Shown one piece after another: positions 1 through 8,360 of a stretch of 14,518 nt of DNA. Both the position numbers and the translations under genes were made by a program. The DNA lies in the NCBI GenBank assembly GCA_030429325.1, contig JAUICT010000012.1, positions 1 through 14,518 of the forward strand, written 5' to 3'. The notes below the pieces were generated by a model. That model saw nothing but the letters and a program-made list of their open reading frames with translations. It made no database searches and was not told where the DNA came from. The first letter of the stretch is position 1. Every line of letters starts with the position of its first letter. The stretch comes from Bacteroidia bacterium (GTDB lineage: Bacteria > Bacteroidota > Bacteroidia > Flavobacteriales > Flavobacteriaceae).

Positions 1-1011
1 CTGTTCCCGCTGCTCTTGATTTTTTTGGGGTACAACACCTTTGTTGAAGAAAAGGAACGAAAGACACTACGTTTATTGCTGGCCCAAGGGGTACCATTAA
101 GAAAGCTCATAACGGGCAAATGGCTGGCTCTTATGTTCCAAATGACTTTTCTGTTATTACTATTTGTTTTGGTAACGGGATTGGGATTTGCATTGCTCAA
201 TGGTGAATACGCTCTTTCTTTTTCTGAATGGTTGGGTTTCTTCGGCGTTTATCTGATGTATTTTATTGTTTTCATCAATTTAATTCTTCTGGTATCCACC
301 AAAGCGAGGTCTTCAGGGCTTTCCTTGACAGTTTCATTGGCCATTTGGATTCTCATTACCTTGATTGTTCCAAAACTGTCCACCAACCTTGCCGGTAGAC
401 TACACCCCTTTCCTACCCTGCAAACTTTCGGAGACAATATTGTCATGGACCAACAAGATGGACTTAATGGCCACAATTTCTGGAATGGAGCAGCGGAAGA
501 TTTCAGGAAAAAGACTTTGGAGGAGTACGGGGTGGAAACAGTCGAGGAACTCCCCATTGCTTTTAGTGGGCTGCTCTTGGCAGAAGGTGAGAAATATGAG
601 TCCGAAGTCTATACCAAGCATTTCGACCTATTAAGAGATCAGTACGAAAAACAGCGAAATGTGTATCGTAACGCTGGAATTCTTTCTCCCTTTCTTCCCG
701 TTCGTTTTGCATCTATGGCATTGGCCAGAACCGATTATGGGTTTCAATGGCATTTTGAGGACGAAGCTGAAAAATATCGGGTAGAACTAAATACAGCTTT
801 GAACATGAACATAGCACAAAATGCAAAAGGTGTTGAGGGGTACAAGGCAGATGCCTCCCTATGGAGTAATGTCCCGAAATTTAATTATGAATGGCAACCC
901 CCAAACAGGATTCTTACCGATCACACCATCGAGTATGCGATACTATTTCTCTGGGCTCTGGGCAGTTTTGCCATAATGCTATTGGTTTCCAACAAAATAA
1001 AAGCTGCTTGA
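1..1011 (+). CDS. ABC-2 type permease, DUF3526-like (5'-truncated by window edge)
   Basis: The frame is open from base 1, so the gene starts upstream; 336 residues are visible. They begin at the end of a membrane helix, followed by a cytosolic EEKERKTLRLLL...GKWLAL stretch typical of ABC-2 permeases (often read as E-x-GTL...GK). Hydrophobic helices lie at about residues 39-58, 69-92 and 102-121, then a large probably periplasmic loop (about 122-310), then a last helix at about 312-330. Near the end of the loop, LSPFLPVRFASMALA followed by an aromatic- and charge-rich stretch resembles the DUF3526 signature. Aligned by eye with the next gene, about 155 N-terminal residues are missing. The stop is 2 nt before the next ATG, so the pair is probably translated together as a heterodimeric permease. 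The ATPase is not visible. Family fairly sure; substrate unknown. Confidence 0.8.
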   Translation: MFPLLLIFLGYNTFVEEKERKTLRLLLAQGVPLRKLITGKWLALMFQMTFLLLLFVLVTGLGFALLNGEYALSFSEWLGFFGVYLMYFIVFINLILLVSTKARSSGLSLTVSLAIWILITLIVPKLSTNLAGRLHPFPTLQTFGDNIVMDQQDGLNGHNFWNGAAEDFRKKTLEEYGVETVEELPIAFSGLLLAEGEKYESEVYTKHFDLLRDQYEKQRNVYRNAGILSPFLPVRFASMALARTDYGFQWHFEDEAEKYRVELNTALNMNIAQNAKGVEGYKADASLWSNVPKFNYEWQPPNRILTDHTIEYAILFLWALGSFAIMLLVSNKIKAA

Positions 1012-1013
1012 AC

Positions 1014-2465
1014 ATGAAAAAAACGTTTCAGTTTGTAAGATTGGAGCTGCTTCAACTTTTTCGGGAGCGCACTTTCTCTGGATTGATGGTCCTACTTCTA
1101 ATTTTAATGGCTATATCCGCTTGGAACTCCAGCAATCACATTGCAGAAAAGGAGGAACAAAACAACATTCAGCAAAATCTTGTTGAGGATGCCGACAAAC
1201 AGTTGATTGCCCAGATTGACTCTTTGAACCAAGGTTTGGCCAGTTACGAAGACAGTTACACCCTTCCAACGAGTGGTATTCGTCTTACTTACAACAATCA
1301 TAGGATAGCTACTTTGCCAATGAAACCATTTTCCTTGATTGCCATTGGCCAAAGCGATCTATATAGCAATTACAAGAAGATTGTATTGTACTATAATGAT
1401 TCGTACGACATGGACACCAAAGAATTGGAAAGCCCTATTGAACAGCTTTTCGGTCAGTTGGATCTTGCCTTTGTATGGGTCTATCTTATGCCTTTGATCA
1501 TTCTATTGGCTTCTTTCAATATTCTTTCCATAGAGCGCGAAACAGGAAGACTTCCATTGATAGCCTCACAGCCCATAAAAATTTGGAGATGGTTGGCCCT
1601 AAAATTAGGGATTCGGTTTTTGACCATTATTTTCCTTTTGGCCCTGTTTACCTTTCCATTGCTTGCTATTTTTCAAGTGTCGGTTTGGGAGCATTGGGCA
1701 ACGTTTGGAAAACTCCTATTAATACTGATGCTTTATAACGGGTTTTGGTTTCTGTTAAGTTTCTTGGTAAATCTATTGGGATATACATCGGGCAAAAACC
1801 TCATTATCCTGACCAGTATTTGGGTGTTGTTTGTTTTTTTGGTTCCCTCGACGGTCAATCAAATTGGCAAGAAGCTCCATCCAATACCCTCACGGTTGGA
1901 AATCATCAACAATCATCAAGAAAAGTACAATGAAGTGGAAAAAAACTTCGACATGGAGTTGAAAGCACTTTACAACACACATAAAGATTGGTATTCAGAT
2001 GACCCGGCCACCAAAGATATGTCCAACTCCACCGGGTGGAACATTAATTATCTGGCCAAGCAGTACATGGCCCAATTAAAGCACAGCCCCACAGCCCAAG
2101 CTTACGAAAACAAAGTGGATTCCAAAAACAGTTGGTTTGGCAAGCGCAGAACTCTGTCACCAGCCATGGTTGTTAACGAAGCATTGACTGAAATGGCCGG
2201 GACATCAACAAAGTACTACAGAAGCTATTTGCGCCAGGCAACAGAATACGCCAGCGCATACAGGCAATATGTATTCAAGGGCATTTTTACCAATCATGCC
2301 TTTACCGCGGCCGAAATCAAAAACTTGCCAAAGTTTCATTTTAACACCAAAAGGGTGGGCAACACCTTCTTGAACAATACATACACCTTAGCAATCTATA
2401 TAATAACACTATTGGCCATTGGCATAGTGTTGATCAAGAGAAAGAAATTACTGAATATACGATAA
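1014..2465 (+). CDS. ABC-2 type permease, DUF3526-like, second subunit
   Basis: A 483-residue polytopic membrane protein. The frame is open further upstream, but the ATG at 1014 is chosen because it lies just after the previous stop, gives a normal cytosolic start (MKKTFQFVRLELLQLFRERT), and avoids a hydrophilic extension over the upstream gene. Probable helices lie at residues 21-37, 150-172, 200-222, 228-254, 261-279 and 453-475, with extracytoplasmic loops at about 38-149 and 280-452. The cytosolic SIERETGRLPLIASQP segment matches the EEKERKTLRLLLAQG segment of the preceding permease, and LSPAMVVNEALTEMAGT matches its LSPFLPVRFASMALA, so the two are diverged paralogues. ABC-2 permeases usually export or remodel envelope cargo (family knowledge). 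The pairing with a TonB-dependent receptor 29 nt downstream is the main clue to its job; cargo is unknown. Confidence 0.8.
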   Translation: MKKTFQFVRLELLQLFRERTFSGLMVLLLILMAISAWNSSNHIAEKEEQNNIQQNLVEDADKQLIAQIDSLNQGLASYEDSYTLPTSGIRLTYNNHRIATLPMKPFSLIAIGQSDLYSNYKKIVLYYNDSYDMDTKELESPIEQLFGQLDLAFVWVYLMPLIILLASFNILSIERETGRLPLIASQPIKIWRWLALKLGIRFLTIIFLLALFTFPLLAIFQVSVWEHWATFGKLLLILMLYNGFWFLLSFLVNLLGYTSGKNLIILTSIWVLFVFLVPSTVNQIGKKLHPIPSRLEIINNHQEKYNEVEKNFDMELKALYNTHKDWYSDDPATKDMSNSTGWNINYLAKQYMAQLKHSPTAQAYENKVDSKNSWFGKRRTLSPAMVVNEALTEMAGTSTKYYRSYLRQATEYASAYRQYVFKGIFTNHAFTAAEIKNLPKFHFNTKRVGNTFLNNTYTLAIYIITLLAIGIVLIKRKKLLNIR

Positions 2466-2494
2466 CCTAAAACAATTAAACTAAAACGCTTATA

Positions 2495-4858
2495 ATGAAA
2501 TCAAGAAACTACTTTATTTTGATACTGTTACTCGTATCAAAAATCACATTTTCACAAAGTCTGGGTACCATTACTGGTCAGGTTCTTGGAGAAAATGGAC
2601 AACCTGAAGAAGGTGTCAATATTTTTTTGGCCCAAACTTCATATGGAACCGCCTCGTTGAGCGATGGTAGTTTTGAACTCAATGGAATACCTCCCGGAGA
2701 ATACAGTCTTGCGGTTTCAAAGGTAGGTTTTCAAGAACAGATCCAAACTTTGATGGTTGAAGCAGGCCAAAACCCAACCATAACCATTACACTTTTGACT
2801 TCAAGTTATCATTTGGATGAAGTGGCCGTTTTTGGACAGCAACGGGAAACCGTTCATGCCATAAGGTTATTGGTGCCGTTGGAACAAACCCCTCTGTCAC
2901 TTAACATTGTCCAGAACGAAACCCTGAAACAACAGCAGGCCATCTCTTTGGAAGATGCCTTAAAAAACGTGAGTGGGGTCTCTAAATTTGGCTCGTATGG
3001 ACTTAGTGATAATATCAATATTCGAGGATTTGATATTGGTCTGGCCGGTGGTCCAGAAAATTACCGCGTTAACGGGGTCATGCTACGCACACCCTATTCG
3101 GACTACGTTGAACAAGTACAGGTTTTGAAAGGACCTGCTTCAATTCTATATGGTGATGTTGAACCGGGTGGTATCATTAACTATGTGACCAAAAAACCCT
3201 TGGGATACCACCACGCAAGCGTGGAACTCAAAGTGGGGGAATATGGTTTGTTGCGCCCTTCATTGGATTTGGGAGGCGTGTTGAGCAAAAACTTAAGCTA
3301 TCGTTTAAATGCCCTATATCAGGAAACGGAGAGTTTTAGGGATGGGGTGTTTGGCAACCAATATATGATTGCCCCGAGCTTGCTTTGGAACATAAGTAAT
3401 CAAACCCATCTTAACTTTGATGCATTGCTCATGTCCAATGAAGTGACCATAGATTGGGGTATGCCTTTGGGACTCCCCCTTTCCATGGCCAAGGAGCTGA
3501 ACGATTCCAATTTTTACGGCTATCCCGATGGCACATCCAAAGGAACCAACAACATGATCATGGCCACACTGTCCCATCGGTTCAATGACAATTGGCAAGT
3601 TAGAAATGTAACTTCCTTTTCAAACCAAGATAGGTTATTGCATGATGTTTACCCTGTTTACAATGCAACCGAGAACATTGTGGATTATAGCTGGGGAGAC
3701 TACAAGGAGCGTAGCCGTACCAATACGTTTTCCAATGCTTTGGATCTAAATGGTGATTTGGATATTGCTGGGATGCGTCATAGACTGCAGGCCGGTTTGG
3801 ACTTTTCATATATTTCCCGTCCTGTGGCGTATAACTTTATTTTCCCCATAGAGACAAAAACTTCTTTGGAGTCTCCTGAATGGGAAAATACCGCATTGAG
3901 CTCCACTCCACAGTTGGATGACGATATCCTTCCGTTCACAACCCGATGGGGAGTTAATGTACAAGACCTGATATCACTATACGATGGAAAACTCAACATC
4001 CTATTGGGAGGGCGTTTTAGCTCATTTACAACAGGCGAAAAGTACCGTGGAGACGCTGATGAGCCGGAAGACTACGAAGATAGAACAGAGTCCAAAATTA
4101 CCCCAAGGGTGGGAGTAACCTATGAAATTATTGATGGCACTACATTATACGGCAGCTATTCGGAATCTTTTAGTTCAATTGCTCCAGATCCAGGAAGGGG
4201 ATTGGACGACCCTGACCCGCTAACGGGCGACCAAATTGAGTTTGGGGCAAAACAGTCCCTTTTCAATGATCGTTTGGGACTTACCCTCTCCTATTTTGAC
4301 CTGAACAGGAAAAATGTATTGCAATACAACATTATTGATGCCAATGGAAGCATCTCCGATCCTTCAAATTTTAGGGCCAATCAATCTGGAAAACACAGTA
4401 GTAGTGGTGTTGAATTGGATATCAACGGTAAAATCAGGAGCAACTGGCAAATACAAACCGCATTCTCCTATTTTAAAACCAAGGTAGTTCGTGAACTGGT
4501 ACAATCAGGGGACCAAGAACCCCTAGATTTTTCAGGAAAAGAACTTCCCAACAACCCCAATACCAAATTAAGTATTTGGACCTATTACACTTTGGAGCGT
4601 GGAATTCCAGGATTGTCCTTTGGAGGTGGCATATTCCATCAGGGCGACATGTTCGGAGATCGTTTGAATACGCCCGAAAACACCATTGAAGCCTTCACAC
4701 GGGTGGATTTGGCACTTGCCTACGAGTTCAAACACCTAAAGTTTCAAGTAAATGCAAACAATATTGGAGATGTAAAAACATTTCAAAGATCCCTTTTCGG
4801 CTCTTATGTACCCCAGTTTCCACGAAGGATCATCGCTTCCATAACCTATAAACTGTAA
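2495..4858 (+). CDS. TonB-dependent receptor, siderophore-receptor type
   Basis: A 787-residue outer-membrane receptor for energised uptake of a bulky ligand, such as a ferric siderophore. The signal peptide is about residues 1-21 (cut after ITFSQ). Residues 24-98 form a carboxypeptidase-regulatory-like beta-sandwich common in Bacteroidota receptors. A TonB-box-like DEVAVFG lies near 108-114. The plug is at about 128-233, with INIRGFDIG and the stretch ILYGDVEPGGIINYVTKKP that is typical of siderophore receptors. A 22-stranded barrel fills the rest and ends in IASITYKL, so the last residue is Leu rather than the usual Phe or Trp. No N-terminal signalling domain of the FecA type is present. 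It lies 29 nt after the permease pair and 3 nt before the DUF5916 gene, implying one transcript. Iron-siderophore specificity is inferred from plug motifs only; other metal chelates or peptides are possible. Confidence 0.9.
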   Translation: MKSRNYFILILLLVSKITFSQSLGTITGQVLGENGQPEEGVNIFLAQTSYGTASLSDGSFELNGIPPGEYSLAVSKVGFQEQIQTLMVEAGQNPTITITLLTSSYHLDEVAVFGQQRETVHAIRLLVPLEQTPLSLNIVQNETLKQQQAISLEDALKNVSGVSKFGSYGLSDNINIRGFDIGLAGGPENYRVNGVMLRTPYSDYVEQVQVLKGPASILYGDVEPGGIINYVTKKPLGYHHASVELKVGEYGLLRPSLDLGGVLSKNLSYRLNALYQETESFRDGVFGNQYMIAPSLLWNISNQTHLNFDALLMSNEVTIDWGMPLGLPLSMAKELNDSNFYGYPDGTSKGTNNMIMATLSHRFNDNWQVRNVTSFSNQDRLLHDVYPVYNATENIVDYSWGDYKERSRTNTFSNALDLNGDLDIAGMRHRLQAGLDFSYISRPVAYNFIFPIETKTSLESPEWENTALSSTPQLDDDILPFTTRWGVNVQDLISLYDGKLNILLGGRFSSFTTGEKYRGDADEPEDYEDRTESKITPRVGVTYEIIDGTTLYGSYSESFSSIAPDPGRGLDDPDPLTGDQIEFGAKQSLFNDRLGLTLSYFDLNRKNVLQYNIIDANGSISDPSNFRANQSGKHSSSGVELDINGKIRSNWQIQTAFSYFKTKVVRELVQSGDQEPLDFSGKELPNNPNTKLSIWTYYTLERGIPGLSFGGGIFHQGDMFGDRLNTPENTIEAFTRVDLALAYEFKHLKFQVNANNIGDVKTFQRSLFGSYVPQFPRRIIASITYKL

Positions 4859-4861
4859 AAA

Positions 4862-7072
4862 ATGAGGCGGATTATCTATCTTCTTCTTTCTGTTGTTATG
4901 ACTGGTGTCAGTGCGCAGGAAAATCAGAATGACAATTTTCCCCCACCGGAAAATCCTGTGACCATTTCAGCGACCAGAGCCCTTGGAAACCTAACCATTG
5001 ATGGTCGATTGGAGGAGGCCGATTGGAGTCGAGCGGAACCTATCACCGATTTTTTTCGTGTTGAACCTGTCCAAGGCGGCCCAATAAAGAATCCTACCAC
5101 GGTCCGCGTGCTGTATGATGACAAAAATCTCTATTTCGGGGTTTTTGCAGCGGATTCTTTAGGCAAAAAGGGGGTTCGAATGCAAGACTTGAGGCGTGAT
5201 TTTGACAATGGCGAAAACGATGTGTTCGGTATTCAAATTGATGCGCAAAATACGAAACAGTACGCTGTATCCTTCCAAACAACACCGTATGGAAACCAGT
5301 TGGATTTACAGAGTTTCAACGACAACAACAGGGATGAAGACTGGAACGCCTTATGGCGGGTACGAACGCAAAGAATGGATGACGGCTATTATGCCGAATT
5401 TGCCATCCCCTTTAAATCCATTCGGTATGACAAACCTAGGGAGGGTGTTCCCGTATCCTGGGGAATCACATTGTATCGTTTGGCAAGAAAGGACTTTGAA
5501 AAAACGGTTTTTCCGGACATTCCCCAATCTTTTTCAGAAAATAGAATGGTCTATGCCGCCAAGCTTACCGGCCTGGAGGTGCCGCCACCATCGGCTAACA
5601 TCCGTGTTGAACCTTATGCCCTTTATCAGTACGATGAGAATAAAGCTGGGAATACATTGACCGATAAATTGAGTGACCCAAAAATTGGGGGAGATGTCAA
5701 ATGGGCCATTAATCCCAATGCGGTGTTGGACCTGACCATCAACACCGATTTTGCACAAGCCGATGTGGACAGGGCCGTGAACAATTTGGAGCGGTTCAAC
5801 ATCTTTTTTCCCGAACGGCGTCAATTTTTTTTAGAAAACTCAGGAATCTGGGCAGGTGCAAGCAATATTCGGGTACGGCCATTTTTTAGTCGTACCATTG
5901 GCCTTTCCAATGCCTTCAATGCAACTCCGGCACCTTTGGATGCTGGGGCCCGCTACACGGATCGTAATGAGAATAGAACCCTTGCCGCATTGGCTGTTCG
6001 TCAAAGGGAAACCAGCAATAGCCCGGGAAGCACCTTTGGAGTGGCCCGCTATACCAAAAACTATGGCAAGGAAAACAATATTGGGGCCATGGTTACCTAT
6101 CGGTTGGACGATTCTTTGGGTGAATTGGGATTGGAAAGCCAAAATAATACCACCATTTCCATTGATGGATTGATTCGTCCAAAACCAGATATTACATTGA
6201 CCTATCTGTTATCCACATCCTTGGATAGTGAGACAGGGGACACCGGTTTTTCGGGAAGGATATCAGCAACCTCTAGAACCAATGCCTATTACATGGGCTA
6301 CATTTCTGATATCGTCAGTTCGGACTATACCCCTGGGATGGGATTTGTTTTCCAAAAGGATGTAGTAACACACAGCCCTGGAGGATATGCCATTGTAAGG
6401 CCAAAGTGGCTGCCCTTTGTTCGCCGCTGGGACCCAGGCGTCTTCTTCAATTATTTCCATGATTTTGAGGATTTTGGAAATTTCCAACAGGCCAACCTTT
6501 ATATTTTTCCAATTTATACGTGGTTCAAGGACAATAGTTTTGTTGAAGCCTCATTTACGCCTACCTGGCAGAACATCAATTTTGATTTTTCCCCGTTGGG
6601 TTTACAAATTGATGAAGGGAGTTACAACTACACCCGATATACGCTTCGATATAATTCTGACCAATCCAAAAAACTTTCCGGTTCCATCAGATACGATTTT
6701 GGGGATTTTTACAACGGCACCCGAAATACAACCATTGCCGGATTTCGTTATGCACCGCTTCCCCATATATCGTTTACGGCCGATTATGAGCATAACAACA
6801 TTAATGGTTTGGGAATTCTTCAAGAGGATTTGGATACTGACCTGTATACCGGAAGTTTACGCCTGGCCTTGAATCCAAGGGTGCAGCTATCAACCTTTTA
6901 CCAATATAACAGTTTTGATGAGCAAGGGCGTTGGAATGTACGCTTTAGTTGGGAATATATGCCTTTGTCCTTTATTTATCTTGTGTTCAACGATACGCAG
7001 GTGGATATCTTTGACCCTGTTCAGCGGACTCGTCAGTTTATTAGCAAAATTACGCTTCTGAAACAATTCTGA
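4862..7072 (+). CDS. DUF5916 protein with CBM9-like N-terminal domain
   Basis: A 736-residue exported protein. The signal peptide is about residues 1-19 (cut VSA/QE). Residues 38-235 look like a CBM9-type beta-sandwich: LTIDGRLEEADWSRAEPI at the start, then VRVLYDDKNLYFGVFA, a DVFGIQIDAQN segment and YYAEFAIPFKSIRY. From about 240 onward comes DUF5916, recognised by TINTDFAQADVD followed by ERRQFFLENSGIW. The C-terminal 400 residues alternate polar and aromatic positions as in an outer-membrane beta-barrel. Biochemical function of DUF5916 is not established, and a CBM9-like fold does not prove sugar binding. The ATG is 3 nt after the receptor stop, indicating translational coupling and a role linked to the receptor. 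The gene ends 28 nt from the convergent LrgB stop at 7101, and I see no terminator hairpin in that gap. Confidence 0.85.
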   Translation: MRRIIYLLLSVVMTGVSAQENQNDNFPPPENPVTISATRALGNLTIDGRLEEADWSRAEPITDFFRVEPVQGGPIKNPTTVRVLYDDKNLYFGVFAADSLGKKGVRMQDLRRDFDNGENDVFGIQIDAQNTKQYAVSFQTTPYGNQLDLQSFNDNNRDEDWNALWRVRTQRMDDGYYAEFAIPFKSIRYDKPREGVPVSWGITLYRLARKDFEKTVFPDIPQSFSENRMVYAAKLTGLEVPPPSANIRVEPYALYQYDENKAGNTLTDKLSDPKIGGDVKWAINPNAVLDLTINTDFAQADVDRAVNNLERFNIFFPERRQFFLENSGIWAGASNIRVRPFFSRTIGLSNAFNATPAPLDAGARYTDRNENRTLAALAVRQRETSNSPGSTFGVARYTKNYGKENNIGAMVTYRLDDSLGELGLESQNNTTISIDGLIRPKPDITLTYLLSTSLDSETGDTGFSGRISATSRTNAYYMGYISDIVSSDYTPGMGFVFQKDVVTHSPGGYAIVRPKWLPFVRRWDPGVFFNYFHDFEDFGNFQQANLYIFPIYTWFKDNSFVEASFTPTWQNINFDFSPLGLQIDEGSYNYTRYTLRYNSDQSKKLSGSIRYDFGDFYNGTRNTTIAGFRYAPLPHISFTADYEHNNINGLGILQEDLDTDLYTGSLRLALNPRVQLSTFYQYNSFDEQGRWNVRFSWEYMPLSFIYLVFNDTQVDIFDPVQRTRQFISKITLLKQF

Positions 7073-7100
7073 TTTCTCTTGATGATAAATTGAAGAACAA

Positions 7101-7796
7101 TCATACAAGAATCCAATCTATGACCAAAGGGGTTACAATAGCGGTAACAAGCCCATTTACACAAAGTGCCAACCCGCTATAAACCCCTGAAAGTTCACTT
7201 TCTTCCAAAGCGCGTGCTGTACCTATGCCATGCGATGCAGTTCCCAAGGCCGTGCCTATGGCCGTTTTACTGGTAATGCCCAAAAACCTAAGGATATAGA
7301 TTCCAAAGGCATTGCCAAAAATACCGACTGCAATCACAATCCCAGCCGTGATGGATGGAACCCCTCCGACAGACTTTGCAATTTCAATGGCTATGGGTGT
7401 AGTGACTGATTTTGGAGCCAAAGACCGCATCAATACTTCAGGAGCCTTAAGAGCCATCAGAATAAAAATTAAACTGAGTATACTACAAATACCTCCAACA
7501 AAAACGGCTATGCAAAAAGGCAACAAGTTGGATTTTATTTCATCCAACTTTTCATAAAATAGAACTCCAAGTGCCACCACTGAAGGCCCTAGAAAGAAAC
7601 TGAGAAATTTTCCTCCACTGTCATAGGTCCCAAAATCCACATCAAAAACTGACAAGAGAAGTATCAGCACAAAAATGGTAACCAAAATAGGGGTTGTCAA
7701 AGCCCACCCCAATCTTTTATGCAGGCGTTGGGCCAAAAAAAACACAGCCAAGGTCAAAAACACCCAGACTACAGGTAAGGACAGAAAGGTTTTCAT
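7101..7796 (-). CDS. LrgB family membrane protein (CidB/LrgB)
   Basis: A 231-residue inner-membrane protein, the usual length of the LrgB family. The family hallmarks are clear: FLGPSVVALGVLFYE at about residues 68-82, RSLAPKSVTTPIAIEI at about 124-139, and GTASHGIGTARALEE at about 185-199, with multiple hydrophobic helices around them. The ATG at 7796 is chosen over a longer frame because MKTFLSLPVVWVF is a natural start and overlaps the upstream partner's TGA by 4 nt (ATGA). The family was first described as modulating murein hydrolase activity and lysis in Staphylococcus; relatives transport pyruvate (Bacillus PftAB) or glycolate/glycerate (plant PLGG1). Here a small-carboxylate transporter with the adjacent LrgA-like subunit is a reasonable inference. 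No LytTR-type regulator is adjacent. lrgB and cidB cannot be told apart by reading, so no symbol is given. Confidence 0.92.
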   Translation of the reverse strand: MKTFLSLPVVWVFLTLAVFFLAQRLHKRLGWALTTPILVTIFVLILLLSVFDVDFGTYDSGGKFLSFFLGPSVVALGVLFYEKLDEIKSNLLPFCIAVFVGGICSILSLIFILMALKAPEVLMRSLAPKSVTTPIAIEIAKSVGGVPSITAGIVIAVGIFGNAFGIYILRFLGITSKTAIGTALGTASHGIGTARALEESELSGVYSGLALCVNGLVTAIVTPLVIDWILV

Positions 7797-8128
7797 TTCT
7801 TCTGTAGTTTTTCTTGAATGAATGCAGTTAGGTAAAGTGTTAGTATTGTACTTCCCAAAACCGCCAAACCAATGGAGAACCAATGTGCTTTGATGGTATC
7901 AAAATGCACCATCAACCCTACACCATAAGGCACAAAAAAAAGGACTAAATATTTCAGCAGTTTGTCCGAAGCCGGCTTCACCATTTCCAACTTGATGAGT
8001 TTGAATTTCAAGGCCAGAAATATCAATACCATTCCAATGATGTTCCCTGCTACGGGAACCTTAAAAATGTAATTCACAAATTCTCCAAGAATGAGAAAAA
8101 GAAAAATAATGGTTAAGGATTTGAGCAT
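7793..8128 (-). CDS. CidA/LrgA family holin-like membrane protein
   Basis: A 111-residue small membrane protein with about four hydrophobic segments (residues 3-22, 27-42, 58-73 and 84-103). PVAGNIIGM at 25-33 and LFFVPYGVGLMVH at 63-75 match conserved CidA/LrgA blocks. It is encoded directly before the LrgB partner, and its TGA overlaps the LrgB ATG by 4 nt, so the two are translationally coupled, as is normal for this pair. The likely product is the small subunit of a holin-like or carboxylate-transport complex. Upstream, 84 nt separate the start from the terminator hairpin of tRNA-Leu. I find no exact TAnnTTTG element there, so the pair's promoter is unresolved; partial read-through from the tRNA unit is possible. 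The family is clear; the physiological role is not. Confidence 0.9.
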   Translation of the reverse strand: MLKSLTIIFLFLILGEFVNYIFKVPVAGNIIGMVLIFLALKFKLIKLEMVKPASDKLLKYLVLFFVPYGVGLMVHFDTIKAHWFSIGLAVLGSTILTLYLTAFIQEKLQKK

Positions 8129-8212
8129 TCCGTTATCGATTTTAGGCTGAAATTTAAGGCTTCATGATGTAATCCTCCGCACAAAAGCAAAATTTTGTAC
8201 TCCAGAATGAAA

Positions 8213-8244
8213 AAATCCCAGCAGACTTAAGTCTGCTGGGATTT
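8213..8244 (-). terminator. Rho-independent terminator after tRNA-Leu
   Basis: A perfect 32-bp inverted repeat with arms AAATCCCAGCAGAC and GTCTGCTGGGATTT around a TTAA centre lies 7 nt past the 3' end of tRNA-Leu. On the minus strand the hairpin runs into six T residues (complement of 8210-8215) and more T-rich sequence. On the plus strand it is followed by only three T residues and then mixed sequence, so it should act mainly in the tRNA direction. Confidence 0.85.
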
Positions 8245-8251
8245 CGAGAAG

Positions 8252-8333
8252 TACCTTGGGTGGGAATCGAACCCACACGTCCGAAGACACTGGATTTTGA
8301 ATCCAGCGCGTCTACCAGTTCCGCCACCAAGGC
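8252..8333 (-). tRNA. tRNA-Leu (anticodon CAA)
   Basis: An 82-nt class II tRNA on the minus strand. The acceptor arms are GCCTTGG and CCAAGGT, closed by a G1-U72 wobble, with discriminator A73. The D arm contains GCGG...TGGTAGA...CGC. The anticodon stem is CTGGA/TCCAG with loop TTCAAAA, giving CAA at positions 34-36, which reads UUG codons. A long variable arm (around TGTCTTCGGACG) is as expected for leucine tRNA, and the T arm is GTGGG-TTCGATT-CCCAC. The 3' CCA is not encoded (A73 is followed by CTT), so it must be added after transcription. A promoter match lies upstream and a strong terminator immediately downstream, so it is a single-gene unit. The CAA reading is direct and secure. Confidence 0.97.
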
Positions 8334-8360
8334 ATTTATGGTGTTTTTCAAAATGGACTG

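Noticed and set aside
891..1013. Possible 41-residue N-terminal extension of the second permease, from an ATG at 891
   Set aside because: It would overlap the first permease gene by 120 nt, its translation is hydrophilic and unlike the family, and the ATG at 1014 gives a natural start.
7073..7100. Search for a shared terminator between the convergent DUF5916 and LrgB genes
   Set aside because: The 28-nt gap holds no hairpin with a T-tract; a weak 5-bp GTTAC/GTAAC pairing just inside the LrgB gene is too short to call.
7797..7883. Possible 29-residue N-terminal extension of the LrgB protein
   Set aside because: It lies inside the LrgA-like gene in another frame; the ATG at 7796 with the ATGA overlap gives the normal family length and start.
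8188..8197. CAAAATTTTG inverted repeat upstream of the LrgA-like gene, as a possible operator
   Set aside because: A 10-bp AT-rich palindrome is expected by chance in such sequence, and nothing else links it to a regulator.
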